Positions 8,860 to 15,476 of a stretch of 32,851 nt of DNA are shown here, one piece after another. Origin of the DNA: Chloroflexota bacterium (lineage in GTDB: Bacteria; Chloroflexota; Anaerolineae; Anaerolineales; Anaerolineaceae); assembly GCA_029561345.1 (NCBI GenBank), contig JAKQJC010000055.1:1-32851 (forward strand), written 5' to 3'. Position 1 is the first letter of the stretch. Every line of letters begins with the position of its first letter. The position numbers and the translations under genes were made by a program. The notes under the pieces were generated by a model that saw only the letters and a program-made list of their open reading frames with translations, made no database searches and was not told where the DNA came from.

Positions 8860-11712
8860 TTATGCCTTGCGGCGCAGCAGGAACAGGCCCGCCGCAGCCA
8901 GCCCGGCCAGAGCCAGGCCCGCCAGCCAGCCGCTGCTGCCGGTTGTGGTGCTCACCGTCACTCCATCCAGCAGGGTGGGGGTGTTGGGCGCGGCCGTCCA
9001 GGGTGAGAAGGTGGTGATGCCGGCGCCTTCAACGTAATTATTGGTGGTGTCCACCGTGCTGCTGACGGCATCCCAGCTGGAGCCGTTGTAGCGGTAGAGG
9101 CGCATGCGGCTTTCATCCGAGCCGTTGACATAGGTCGGCTCGCCGTCCTGGTAACCCAGGCGCAGGGTGGCCGAATTGCCGGTGCCGCCGGCCGCGTCAA
9201 TCTCGTAAGTCCGTTTGGCCGCATAGGGGAATCCGGTGGGCTCGCCCATCACCAGGTTGATGGTCACCGTGGAGGGCGGGGTGGCGTTATCAAAGGTCAG
9301 GCGCGTGTCGTGGTTGTTGAACCAGTAGGTGGTGCCCTGGGTCAGGTTTTCATGCTGCGCCAGGCCAATCACGTCGCTGGAACCGGCCACGCTCGCCGCA
9401 TCACCCAGCTTGAGGATGGTTCCCCCGTTCATGGTCAGGTTGGAGTTCAGCGTCAGGGTGCCGCTCACGGTCATATCATGCGCGGCCGCCACCGGGTTGC
9501 CGGCGTTGAGGGTCAGGCTGTACCAGTTATCCACCAGCGGCGTGCCGTCCAGGGTCTGGCCGCCGGTGTTGTTCAGGATGATTTCGCTGTTGGAGAACAG
9601 GCGTCCGTTGTTGGTGAAGCTGCCGGCAACCGACAGGGCGTTTTTCACCCACAGGGAGCCCGCCGCATTAATCACCACCGGACCCGTCACATCAGAAATG
9701 CCGTTCAGGGTCAGGCGGCCTTGCTGCACATCGATTTTCTGTAATGTCAGCGGCACATTCGAGATCACGCCAATATCACCGGGAGTGGTGCCGCGGGGGG
9801 TGCGCAGCGGCTGATCGGGATCGGCCACCGTATTCACCACCACCAGGTTGGAAGCGGTCAGCGTGGCCGGGCCGGTGATAAACTGCGGGGAACTGCCCGA
9901 GAAGGTCAGGGTGCCGCCGGTGGCATTCACCACCGCGCCGGTGATCGTCAGATCGCGTTTAAACTCAGCCGCGCCGTTGGGCATGTTCAGGGTGCTGCCT
10001 GAATTGACCGTCACGGCGTTGGCTGCCAGCAGCGTGCCAGCCCCATCCAGGCCGGCCACGGTGGCTGAAACGCCGTCGCCAATAGTCAGAAAGCCGTAGG
10101 TGGGCGCCGTGGAGATGGTGTTGGTGGCGCCCAGGTAGTTGACCCGGCTGGTGAGGTTAAGGGTGGAGCTGTTCACCGCCGGGAAAAGGCTGGAAGGCAG
10201 GCGCAGCTCAGTGCCAGCTGCCATGGTGAGGGCATCCATCGTGACGGCATGCCCGTTGGCGTCCATCATGCCGCTGTCAATGGACAGGGTGCCGGTGCCG
10301 GTCATATCGCCAGCCAAAGAAAGGGTGTAACCAGAATCTTTGAGCACTTTAACATTGCTGAAACTGATCGGACAGTTCACCGATCCATCCATATCCAGCA
10401 TATAAGTGAAATCAAGCCAGCCCGTGCCGTTGCTAAAAGTTTGCCCCGGAGTGGGATTCAGGCAGAGCATATTGCGCTGAACGCCGATATTGACGGCATG
10501 CCCTTCATCCGATTTGGCCTGCAGCACCGCCTGGGTGGCGATGATCAGGTCGCCCACATAAAAATTGCTGTTTGTTGTTCCCTGTGAAAGGGTGTAGGTG
10601 TTGCCGGTTTTATCCGCCACGGTCATGGTTCCAAAGACCACCATACTGGTATCTGGCATGGATAATGTGCCATACTGCAGGCTTGCATAATCTGCTGAAA
10701 AAGCGCTTCCAGAAGTCAGGCTGATGTTATAAAAGGAAATATCCTCGATGGGTGCGCTTCCACTCACCACCACAACGTCACTGACGATCACGTTCAGGTC
10801 GTTTCCCACGCCGTTGTTGGATTTCAGCACGCCGTTAACCGTCACCTGACCTGTCAGGGTCAGGTTGCGAACTCCGCTGGGCTGCAGGGTCGAGCCGGCG
10901 CCGATATAGACCGTATCGGCGCTGAGGTCGCCCGTCAGGGTCAGCACATCGCTGCTGTTGGCGGTGAGGTAATAGAAGCTGCCGCCGTTCAGGGAATAGC
11001 TGGAGGATGGGTTGACAAAGGAATAGCGCTCAAAGGGGGTGGTGCCGGCTCCTGTGGTGTCGCTGGTGTTTTCCACGGCAAAATACAACCGGCCCACGTT
11101 GCCCGTGGCGCTGCCCGGGTTGCCGCTCACCCCGCCGTAGGGATTGCCGCCGTTCAGGTAAAAGAAAATGTTAAAAGCAATGGGCCGCCCGCCCATCAAA
11201 GACCAGGGGATCCACATTTCCTGCACATTGCCAGAGATGGTTTTGACGAGGCCGACCGGGTTATCCGTCCAGGTGCCCCAGCCGTTGGCGCCGTTATCCG
11301 AATTGAACTGGGCGTAATCGTTGCGGATGTAGAAGTAATGATCGGCACGGAAAGGCAGCACGGAATAGGCCACGCCGTCAAAGTTAACGCCGATATTGGT
11401 GCCGTTGCTGTCGCCGCCGCCATTCACCGGGGTCTGCGGATCCGTGTCAATATACAGCACCATTTCATCCGCGCTGGCGTTGCCGTTGGCATCCACAGCC
11501 ACATACAGGTAGTTCGAATCCCAGGCCATGTACCAGGTGCGCGCGCCGTCAAACCATTGATGCGCAGCATCGCCATATTCCCCCGCGTCAATGGTGCCAT
11601 CCACATTGGGTGGGTCGGTGATATAATTGGCGGCCGCCGGGTGCCAGCACATGCCAGCCAGCAGAGCCACCAGGATGAGCAGGGATAACAGACGCAGGGA
11701 CATTCTCTTCAT
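8860..11712 (-). CDS. Secreted, membrane-anchored surface protein with CBM9/DOMON-like domain and beta-rich repeats
   Basis: 950 residues. The N-terminus is a classic signal peptide (MKRMSLRLLSLLILVALLAG... with AAA near residue 28). Residues ~30-215 (VDGTIDAGEYGDA, WYMAWDSNYLYVAVDA) resemble family-9 carbohydrate-binding/DOMON-like modules. The middle ~600 residues are Gly/Thr/Ser/Asn-rich with recurring LTLTG, VNSGSTLN and TVNG patterns, like a right-handed beta-helix adhesin. The C-terminus is a short Ser/Thr/Gly stretch, one hydrophobic helix and the basic tail LLRRKA, the layout of sorting-signal (CTERM-type) or membrane-anchor tails. The start has GGAGG seven bases upstream. Probable role: cell-surface polymer binding or adhesion. 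Ligand and anchoring enzyme unknown. Confidence 0.75.
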   Translation of the reverse strand: MKRMSLRLLSLLILVALLAGMCWHPAAANYITDPPNVDGTIDAGEYGDAAHQWFDGARTWYMAWDSNYLYVAVDANGNASADEMVLYIDTDPQTPVNGGGDSNGTNIGVNFDGVAYSVLPFRADHYFYIRNDYAQFNSDNGANGWGTWTDNPVGLVKTISGNVQEMWIPWSLMGGRPIAFNIFFYLNGGNPYGGVSGNPGSATGNVGRLYFAVENTSDTTGAGTTPFERYSFVNPSSSYSLNGGSFYYLTANSSDVLTLTGDLSADTVYIGAGSTLQPSGVRNLTLTGQVTVNGVLKSNNGVGNDLNVIVSDVVVVSGSAPIEDISFYNISLTSGSAFSADYASLQYGTLSMPDTSMVVFGTMTVADKTGNTYTLSQGTTNSNFYVGDLIIATQAVLQAKSDEGHAVNIGVQRNMLCLNPTPGQTFSNGTGWLDFTYMLDMDGSVNCPISFSNVKVLKDSGYTLSLAGDMTGTGTLSIDSGMMDANGHAVTMDALTMAAGTELRLPSSLFPAVNSSTLNLTSRVNYLGATNTISTAPTYGFLTIGDGVSATVAGLDGAGTLLAANAVTVNSGSTLNMPNGAAEFKRDLTITGAVVNATGGTLTFSGSSPQFITGPATLTASNLVVVNTVADPDQPLRTPRGTTPGDIGVISNVPLTLQKIDVQQGRLTLNGISDVTGPVVINAAGSLWVKNALSVAGSFTNNGRLFSNSEIILNNTGGQTLDGTPLVDNWYSLTLNAGNPVAAAHDMTVSGTLTLNSNLTMNGGTILKLGDAASVAGSSDVIGLAQHENLTQGTTYWFNNHDTRLTFDNATPPSTVTINLVMGEPTGFPYAAKRTYEIDAAGGTGNSATLRLGYQDGEPTYVNGSDESRMRLYRYNGSSWDAVSSTVDTTNNYVEGAGITTFSPWTAAPNTPTLLDGVTVSTTTGSSGWLAGLALAGLAAAGLFLLRRKA

Positions 11713-11793
11713 TATTTTTCCTCCGAATCAACCAAATTAAATCTATCGGTTAGTATAGCATATTTGGCAAAATTCCATAAAATAGAAGATGTC

Positions 11794-12219
11794 ATGAAAC
11801 AGCGCATCATCTTTGCTTTTTTGTTAGTATTCAGCTCCATTTGTTTCTGGCAGGCCTGGCAGCAGGCTCACCGGGGCAGCATCGTCCTTTCGTGGACCAG
11901 CCAGAGCAGCTTCAATATCACCGGCTATTACCTCTACCGCAGCGCCGGTGAAAATAGCCCGTTTGAGCAGGCGAGCCCGGCGCTGCTGCCCGCGCCGGCA
12001 GACCCCGCCAGCAGCGCCGCCTATCAGTGGACCGATTCAGGCCTGGTCCCCGGCACGCTGTATGCCTACCAGCTTGAAGAGGTGCGTTCCGATGGCAGCA
12101 CCCGGCGCCAGGCTCTGCCGGCGGTGAGGGCAGAATCCGGTCCCTGGCTGGCCTGGGCGGCGGCAGGCGTGCTGGCAATGGTGCTGGCGGCCCTTGTGCT
12201 GCAAAAACCCCGCAAATAA
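11794..12219 (+). CDS. Exported protein with fibronectin type III-like domain and two terminal membrane segments
   Basis: 141 residues. The N-terminal helix (MKQRIIFAFLLVFSSICFW) acts as a signal or anchor. Residues ~30-110 have an FN3-like pattern: IVLSWTSQ, ITGYYLYRS, then TDSGLVPGTLYAYQLEEV with the final strand. A second hydrophobic helix (LAWAAAGVLAMVLAALVL) and a short basic tail close the protein. The domain would therefore sit outside the membrane, tethered at one or both ends, perhaps binding other surface proteins. It is divergent from the 950-aa surface-protein gene and starts 81 bases away. A TTG in frame at 11764 is possible, but the ATG at 11794 opens directly at the signal sequence. 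Confidence 0.7.
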   Translation: MKQRIIFAFLLVFSSICFWQAWQQAHRGSIVLSWTSQSSFNITGYYLYRSAGENSPFEQASPALLPAPADPASSAAYQWTDSGLVPGTLYAYQLEEVRSDGSTRRQALPAVRAESGPWLAWAAAGVLAMVLAALVLQKPRK

Positions 12220-12400
12220 TACAAATGTGATAAAATTGGACTAAATTCTAATCCTGTTTTAATGTATTGTGGACTATTTTGATGTATATTATCAACAAGA
12301 CACCATTTACTGGTATTTCTGATGTGTCTTCTGCCAGCCCAATTAAACCATACGCAGTCCCCCCCTGCGCAGGTTCACGGTTGACAGCAACCTCCCTGAA

Positions 12401-12429
12401 CAACCGGCCTGTCCCCCCCAGGCCGGTTG
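12401..12429 (+). terminator. GC-rich hairpin, possible terminator
   Basis: Perfect 11-bp stem CAACCGGCCTG / CAGGCCGGTTG around a pyrimidine loop. The following sequence (GGATTTTAAA) has only a short T run, so it may be a weak terminator of the gene ending at 12219 or a regulatory structure before the deacetylase gene. The rest of 12220-12462 is AT-rich and holds no gene I can support. Confidence 0.45.
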
Positions 12430-12447
12430 GGATTTTAAAGCCAGGTG

Positions 12448-12456
12448 TGATATGAT
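12448..12456 (+). promoter_or_regulatory. Extended -10 element, probably giving a leaderless mRNA
   Basis: TGATATGAT matches the extended -10 form TGnTATNAT. Only six bases separate it from the ATG at 12463, so transcription would start at or next to the A of the start codon. No good -35 or ribosome site is visible. Confidence 0.45.
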
Positions 12457-12462
12457 GGGGAT

Positions 12463-13473
12463 ATGGATGCGCTTTACACCCTTTTTTCAGCTCCCGAACA
12501 CCGTTTGGATGATCATCCGGAACATCCTGACCGCTTTTCGCAATTTCCGCCCTGGCAAAGCGGCCCGCTGGCCCGCTGCCTGACCCGGTTGAAGATCACC
12601 CCCGCCGCCGAAGAAGACCTGCTGCGGGTGCACAAGCCGGAACTGCTGCGCACGCTGAAAGCAGCCTGCGAGGTTGGCGGTTTTGTGGATTACGCTCCCA
12701 CCTATGTCTCCCCGGCCTCGTGGCAGGCAGCGCTTACCTCGGCCGGCGGCGCATTGACCGTCAGCCGGGCCATTCTCAGCGGCGCCTGCCCGCGCGGCTT
12801 CGCCCTCACCCGCCCGCCCGGTCACCATGCCGAGCCGGGTCATGCCATGGGTTTCTGCCTGTTCAATAACGTGGCCATCGCCGCCGCCGACGCCCTGGCG
12901 CGCGGGCTGGAGCGGGCGGCGATTTTCGATTTTGATGTGCACCACGGCAACGGCACCCAGGCCGCTTTTCTTAATCACCCCCAGGTGGGGTTCTTTTCCA
13001 CCCACGAAGAGCACATTTACCCCGGCAGCGGCGCCATCGATGAAGCCCCTCATGCCCGCGGGCGCCTGTTGAACCTGCCCCTGCCGGCCGGCGCCGGCGA
13101 CCGGGCATTTGAGCAGATCATGCAAACGGTGCTGGCGCCCTGGCTGGCAGCCTGGCAGCCGCAAATGCTGTTTGTTTCGGCCGGTTTCGACGCCCACTGG
13201 CGCGATCCGCTGGCCCACCTGGGCCTATCGACCAGCGGTTATTTCCGCATGGCTCAGGCGCTGATTTCCCTGGCTGACCGGCACTGCGGCGGGCGCATTC
13301 TGTTTGTGCTCGAAGGCGGTTACGACCCTGAGGCCCTGGCCCATAACACCAACGCCGTCATGCAGGCCCTGGCCGGGCAGTCTTCGGCTCCTGATCCACT
13401 CGGTCCCGGCCCGGAAGAAGAGCCCGACATCAACCCCCGGCTGGCACAATTAAAGACGCTGCACCATTTGTGA
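12463..13473 (+). CDS. Histone deacetylase family protein (AcuC/HDAC-like amidohydrolase)
   Basis: 336 residues, standard length for bacterial members. Catalytic elements are intact: the histidine pair in RPPGHHAEPGHAMGFC (H121, H122), zinc ligands D158 and H160 in FDFDVHHGNGTQ, the third ligand D243 in SAGFDAHWRDPL, and the transition-state tyrosine Y287 in LEGGYDPE. The family removes acetyl groups from lysines or from small substrates such as polyamines, using zinc in the cytoplasm. Which substrate applies here is unknown; the neighbours give no hint. The start lies seven bases after an extended -10, suggesting leaderless expression. The last ~30 residues are a Pro/Gly-rich tail. Confidence 0.9.
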   Translation: MDALYTLFSAPEHRLDDHPEHPDRFSQFPPWQSGPLARCLTRLKITPAAEEDLLRVHKPELLRTLKAACEVGGFVDYAPTYVSPASWQAALTSAGGALTVSRAILSGACPRGFALTRPPGHHAEPGHAMGFCLFNNVAIAAADALARGLERAAIFDFDVHHGNGTQAAFLNHPQVGFFSTHEEHIYPGSGAIDEAPHARGRLLNLPLPAGAGDRAFEQIMQTVLAPWLAAWQPQMLFVSAGFDAHWRDPLAHLGLSTSGYFRMAQALISLADRHCGGRILFVLEGGYDPEALAHNTNAVMQALAGQSSAPDPLGPGPEEEPDINPRLAQLKTLHHL

Positions 13474-13486
13474 TTCCGCATAAATC

Positions 13487-13615
13487 TTGTAACTGCTAAG
13501 CCGTGTCATTTTTTGAACCGCAAAGTACGCAAAGCACGCGAAGAAACAGCCGCCATTGTGCGGCTTTCTTGCTTCACGTAGTGAAGGCGAAGCGGGGAAT
13601 TGGGGGGTGGGAAAG
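13487..13615 (+). repeat. Dispersed repeat family A, copy 2
   Basis: Begins TTGTAACTGCT, then GTGTCATTTTTTGAACCGC, CGCAAAGCACGCGAAG and a short inverted segment (GCCGCCATTGTGCGGC), ending TGGGAAAG. Its full length matches copy 1 in opposite orientation 11 kb away, and its first ~65 bases match the shorter copies at 14918-15004 and 15117-15188. Confidence 0.8.
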
Positions 13616-13652
13616 CATCATACACTGCTTATAAAATAATGTTCGTGAGTGG

Positions 13653-13728
13653 TTTGACAATGTCACATTTGAATCTTTCCTGGATTTTCTCTATTTTCGA
13701 TCAGGAAATTAACCGCAAGGGGTGTTTT
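13653..13728 (+). repeat. 76-bp repeat B, left arm
   Basis: Starts TTTGACAATGTCACATTTG and ends GCAAGGGGTGTTTT. It is the reverse complement of 15275-15350 with one mismatch (C/T in the TGTCAC segment). The pair brackets the FAD-dependent gene. Confidence 0.92.
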
Positions 13729-13742
13729 AGGCGTCTTTTTAT

Positions 13743-14882
13743 TTACGGCAGCAGAACAAGCTGCTCCGGCTGGCGAAAACGGTTCAAGACCGACTGCACG
13801 GCCATCCCGGGGCCGGCAGCCGCCATATCCTTGCGCAAATGGGTCAGCAGTTCCTCGTTGCTGGAAAAGCGGTTGATGCTCTGGGTCTGGTTTTTGCGGG
13901 TTTGCGCCACCAGGCTGCGTGAAACTTTCACATATTCTTCCAGAGCAGGTTTACCCTGCTTCAAAGCAGCCGCAATGGCCTGCGCCGCCAGCCGCCCGCT
14001 TAAGGCGGCTGCATCCATGCCCACCCCACGGGTCATGTCAATCAATCCGGCCGCGTCGCCAATCATCAACAGGCGGCCCTGTCCCAGCCAGATCCGTTCG
14101 GCAGCATTAAACGAAATGGTGGATGAATACCCCTCGGTTTTAATGATTTCCCCATCCAGGTGATATTTCTGACGCACAAAGTCCAGAAACAGCTCGCAGT
14201 GCTGCTTTAAATCACGGTCATAGCCGCTGCCCACCACCCAATATTCCCTGCCTTCCATGGTTTTGTTATACACCCAGGCAAACATCTGGTTGTTCCAATC
14301 CAGATTCCAGAATTGATAAAGGGTTTCGGGGTCCAGGTCAGCCTTCCCTTCAATGTAGTAATTGATCGAGCCCCCATTGGCGCCTTTGCCAAAATCAGCC
14401 GGGCGCAGTTTTTTACGGATCACCGGCCTGAGCCCGCTGGCATCGATCAAATAGCTGCAGGCAGCCCGAATGCCCTGCCCGTCTTTCTTCAAATCAACAG
14501 TCACCCCCCCGGCAGTTTCTTCATGATCTACATATTCACACTCAGCCCAGAACTCAGCCCCATATTTTTGCGCCACCTGGTTCAAATAGTCATCAAACAC
14601 ATCGCGCATGAAGTTATACATGGAGCACGGCGCGCCAAAAGTGGAGCCATCCGGATAGTAAATTTCAATCCGCTTCAACTGGTGGCGGCACAGTTTTTCC
14701 GGGGGAAATTTTTCGCCCACCAGGCGCGAGAAGTAGTCGAACTGGATGCCGCTGCAGGGTTTGTGACGCGGCGGTTTATATTTTTCCACAAACAGGGTTT
14801 TCAATTTCTTCTGAGCCAGAAATTTGGCGCACACCGACCCCGCAATGCCCCCGCCAATGATGATAACATCATAAGTTTGCAT
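13743..14882 (-). CDS. Geranylgeranyl reductase family FAD-dependent oxidoreductase
   Basis: 379 residues from the ATG at 14882; the longer reading from 14981 would only add an implausible leader that runs into repeat sequence. The N-terminus YDVIIIGGGIAGSVCAKFLA is an FAD-binding Rossmann motif, followed by the family's E-K-Y-PPRHKPCSG segment and, near residue 280, GDAAGLIDMTRGVGMDAAALSGRLAA, the second FAD motif with the substrate-tunnel GxG pattern. Members reduce double bonds in isoprenoid chains of lipids, quinones or chlorophyll precursors; others are generic monooxygenase-like flavoproteins. The substrate is not known. The gene stands alone between inverted 76-bp repeats, so it may have moved as a unit or merely sits in a repeat-rich patch. 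Confidence 0.8.
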   Translation of the reverse strand: MQTYDVIIIGGGIAGSVCAKFLAQKKLKTLFVEKYKPPRHKPCSGIQFDYFSRLVGEKFPPEKLCRHQLKRIEIYYPDGSTFGAPCSMYNFMRDVFDDYLNQVAQKYGAEFWAECEYVDHEETAGGVTVDLKKDGQGIRAACSYLIDASGLRPVIRKKLRPADFGKGANGGSINYYIEGKADLDPETLYQFWNLDWNNQMFAWVYNKTMEGREYWVVGSGYDRDLKQHCELFLDFVRQKYHLDGEIIKTEGYSSTISFNAAERIWLGQGRLLMIGDAAGLIDMTRGVGMDAAALSGRLAAQAIAAALKQGKPALEEYVKVSRSLVAQTRKNQTQSINRFSSNEELLTHLRKDMAAAGPGMAVQSVLNRFRQPEQLVLLP

Positions 14883-14917
14883 CCTGTGTTCCTTTTCTGC
14901 TTTTCCAGCTAAAAAAC

Positions 14918-15004
14918 TTGTAACTGCTCGGGCGGTCAAAAAAATGTTGTAACTACAGCCGGGTCTTTTTTGAACCGCCAAGCGCGCTAAGGACGCAAAG
15001 GAAG
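14918..15004 (+). repeat. Dispersed repeat family A, copy 3 (head duplicated)
   Basis: Contains the head motif twice (TTGTAACTGCT at 14918 and TTGTAACTACAGCC at 14947), then TTTTTTGAACCGC, CGCGCTAAGGACGC and AAGGAAG. It faces copy 4, so 14947-15188 has terminal inverted repeats of roughly 60-70 bases. Confidence 0.7.
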
Positions 15005-15116
15005 AAAAAGAAAAGGCAGCGTTCGTACCAGGCCAGGCGTAACACTTGCTTGTAAACCACGCCTTGCCTGTTTTAGAAAAAATATTTCTATTCGGGATAT
15101 ATTTTTTCCCTTAAAA

Positions 15117-15188
15117 CGGCTGCTTCTTCGCGTTCTTCGCGCCTTTTGCGGTTCAAAAAAAAAAATGACATGGCTGAGTAGTTCGACA
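15117..15188 (-). repeat. Dispersed repeat family A, copy 4 (inverted)
   Basis: Read on the minus strand it gives GAACTACTCAGCC, GTCAT, a T run, TTGAACCGC, GGCGCGAAG, AACGCGAAGAAG and CAGCCG, matching copy 3 and the start of copy 2. Between copies 3 and 4 (15005-15116) there is an imperfect stem (GGCCAGGCGT/ACGCCTTGCC near 15029-15066) and an A/T-rich stem near 15077-15107, but no gene. Confidence 0.7.
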
Positions 15189-15201
15189 ATGTCATGTTTA
15201 G

Positions 15202-15284
15202 ACACCCCCCCGGCCCCCGCCCAGGCGGGGGCGAAAGTTAATTGGGGGGTGTTTTTGTCCCGCAAAGCGGGACAAAAACACCCC
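15202..15284. repeat. Nested hairpins with a perfect 18-bp palindrome
   Basis: Three stems can be seen: an outer ACACCCCCC (15202-15210) with GGGGGGTGT (15244-15252); inside it GCCCCCGCC (15213-15221) with GGCGGGGGC (15224-15232); and a competing perfect 18-bp arm 15246-15263 pairing with 15267-15284 over an AAA loop. The last abuts and partly overlaps repeat B. No long T run follows, so it does not look like a simple terminator. Confidence 0.85.
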
Positions 15285-15350
15285 TTGCGGTTAATTTCCT
15301 GATCGAAAATAGAGAAAATCCAGGAAAGATTCAAATGTAACATTGTCAAA
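15275..15350 (-). repeat. 76-bp repeat B, right arm
   Basis: Inverted partner of 13653-13728, identical by eye at 75 of 76 positions. It is followed at 15351-15359 by TAGTTACAA, whose reverse complement resembles the head motif TTGTAACTAC of family A. Confidence 0.92.
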
Positions 15351-15440
15351 GTAGTTACAAAAACTTTAGTATAGTTTACTATCTTTACGGCCGTTTTCCA
15401 ACTGCCATTCCTCCTGCTTTACAAAAGGAGGGTTTAAAAT

Positions 15441-15470
15441 AAAAACCGGCTCAACGCCGGTTTTTTTTAT
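15441..15470. terminator. Bidirectional rho-independent terminator of the alpha-oxoamine synthase gene
   Basis: Stem AAAAACCGGC (15441-15450) with GCCGGTTTTT (15456-15465), loop TCAAC, and T runs on both strands. It sits 12 bases beyond the minus-strand stop codon. Confidence 0.85.
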
Positions 15471-15476
15471 CTCTGG

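Noticed and set aside
12267..12455. Short plus-strand ORF before the deacetylase gene
   Set aside because: Crosses a GC-rich hairpin and a proline-rich low-complexity stretch; no start signals.
13600..14163. Plus-strand ORF containing repeat B, sharing a 21-residue peptide with a minus-strand ORF at 14987-15349
   Set aside because: The shared peptide arises only because both ORFs read through the two arms of repeat B; the flanks are unrelated and the first ORF is antisense to the FAD gene.
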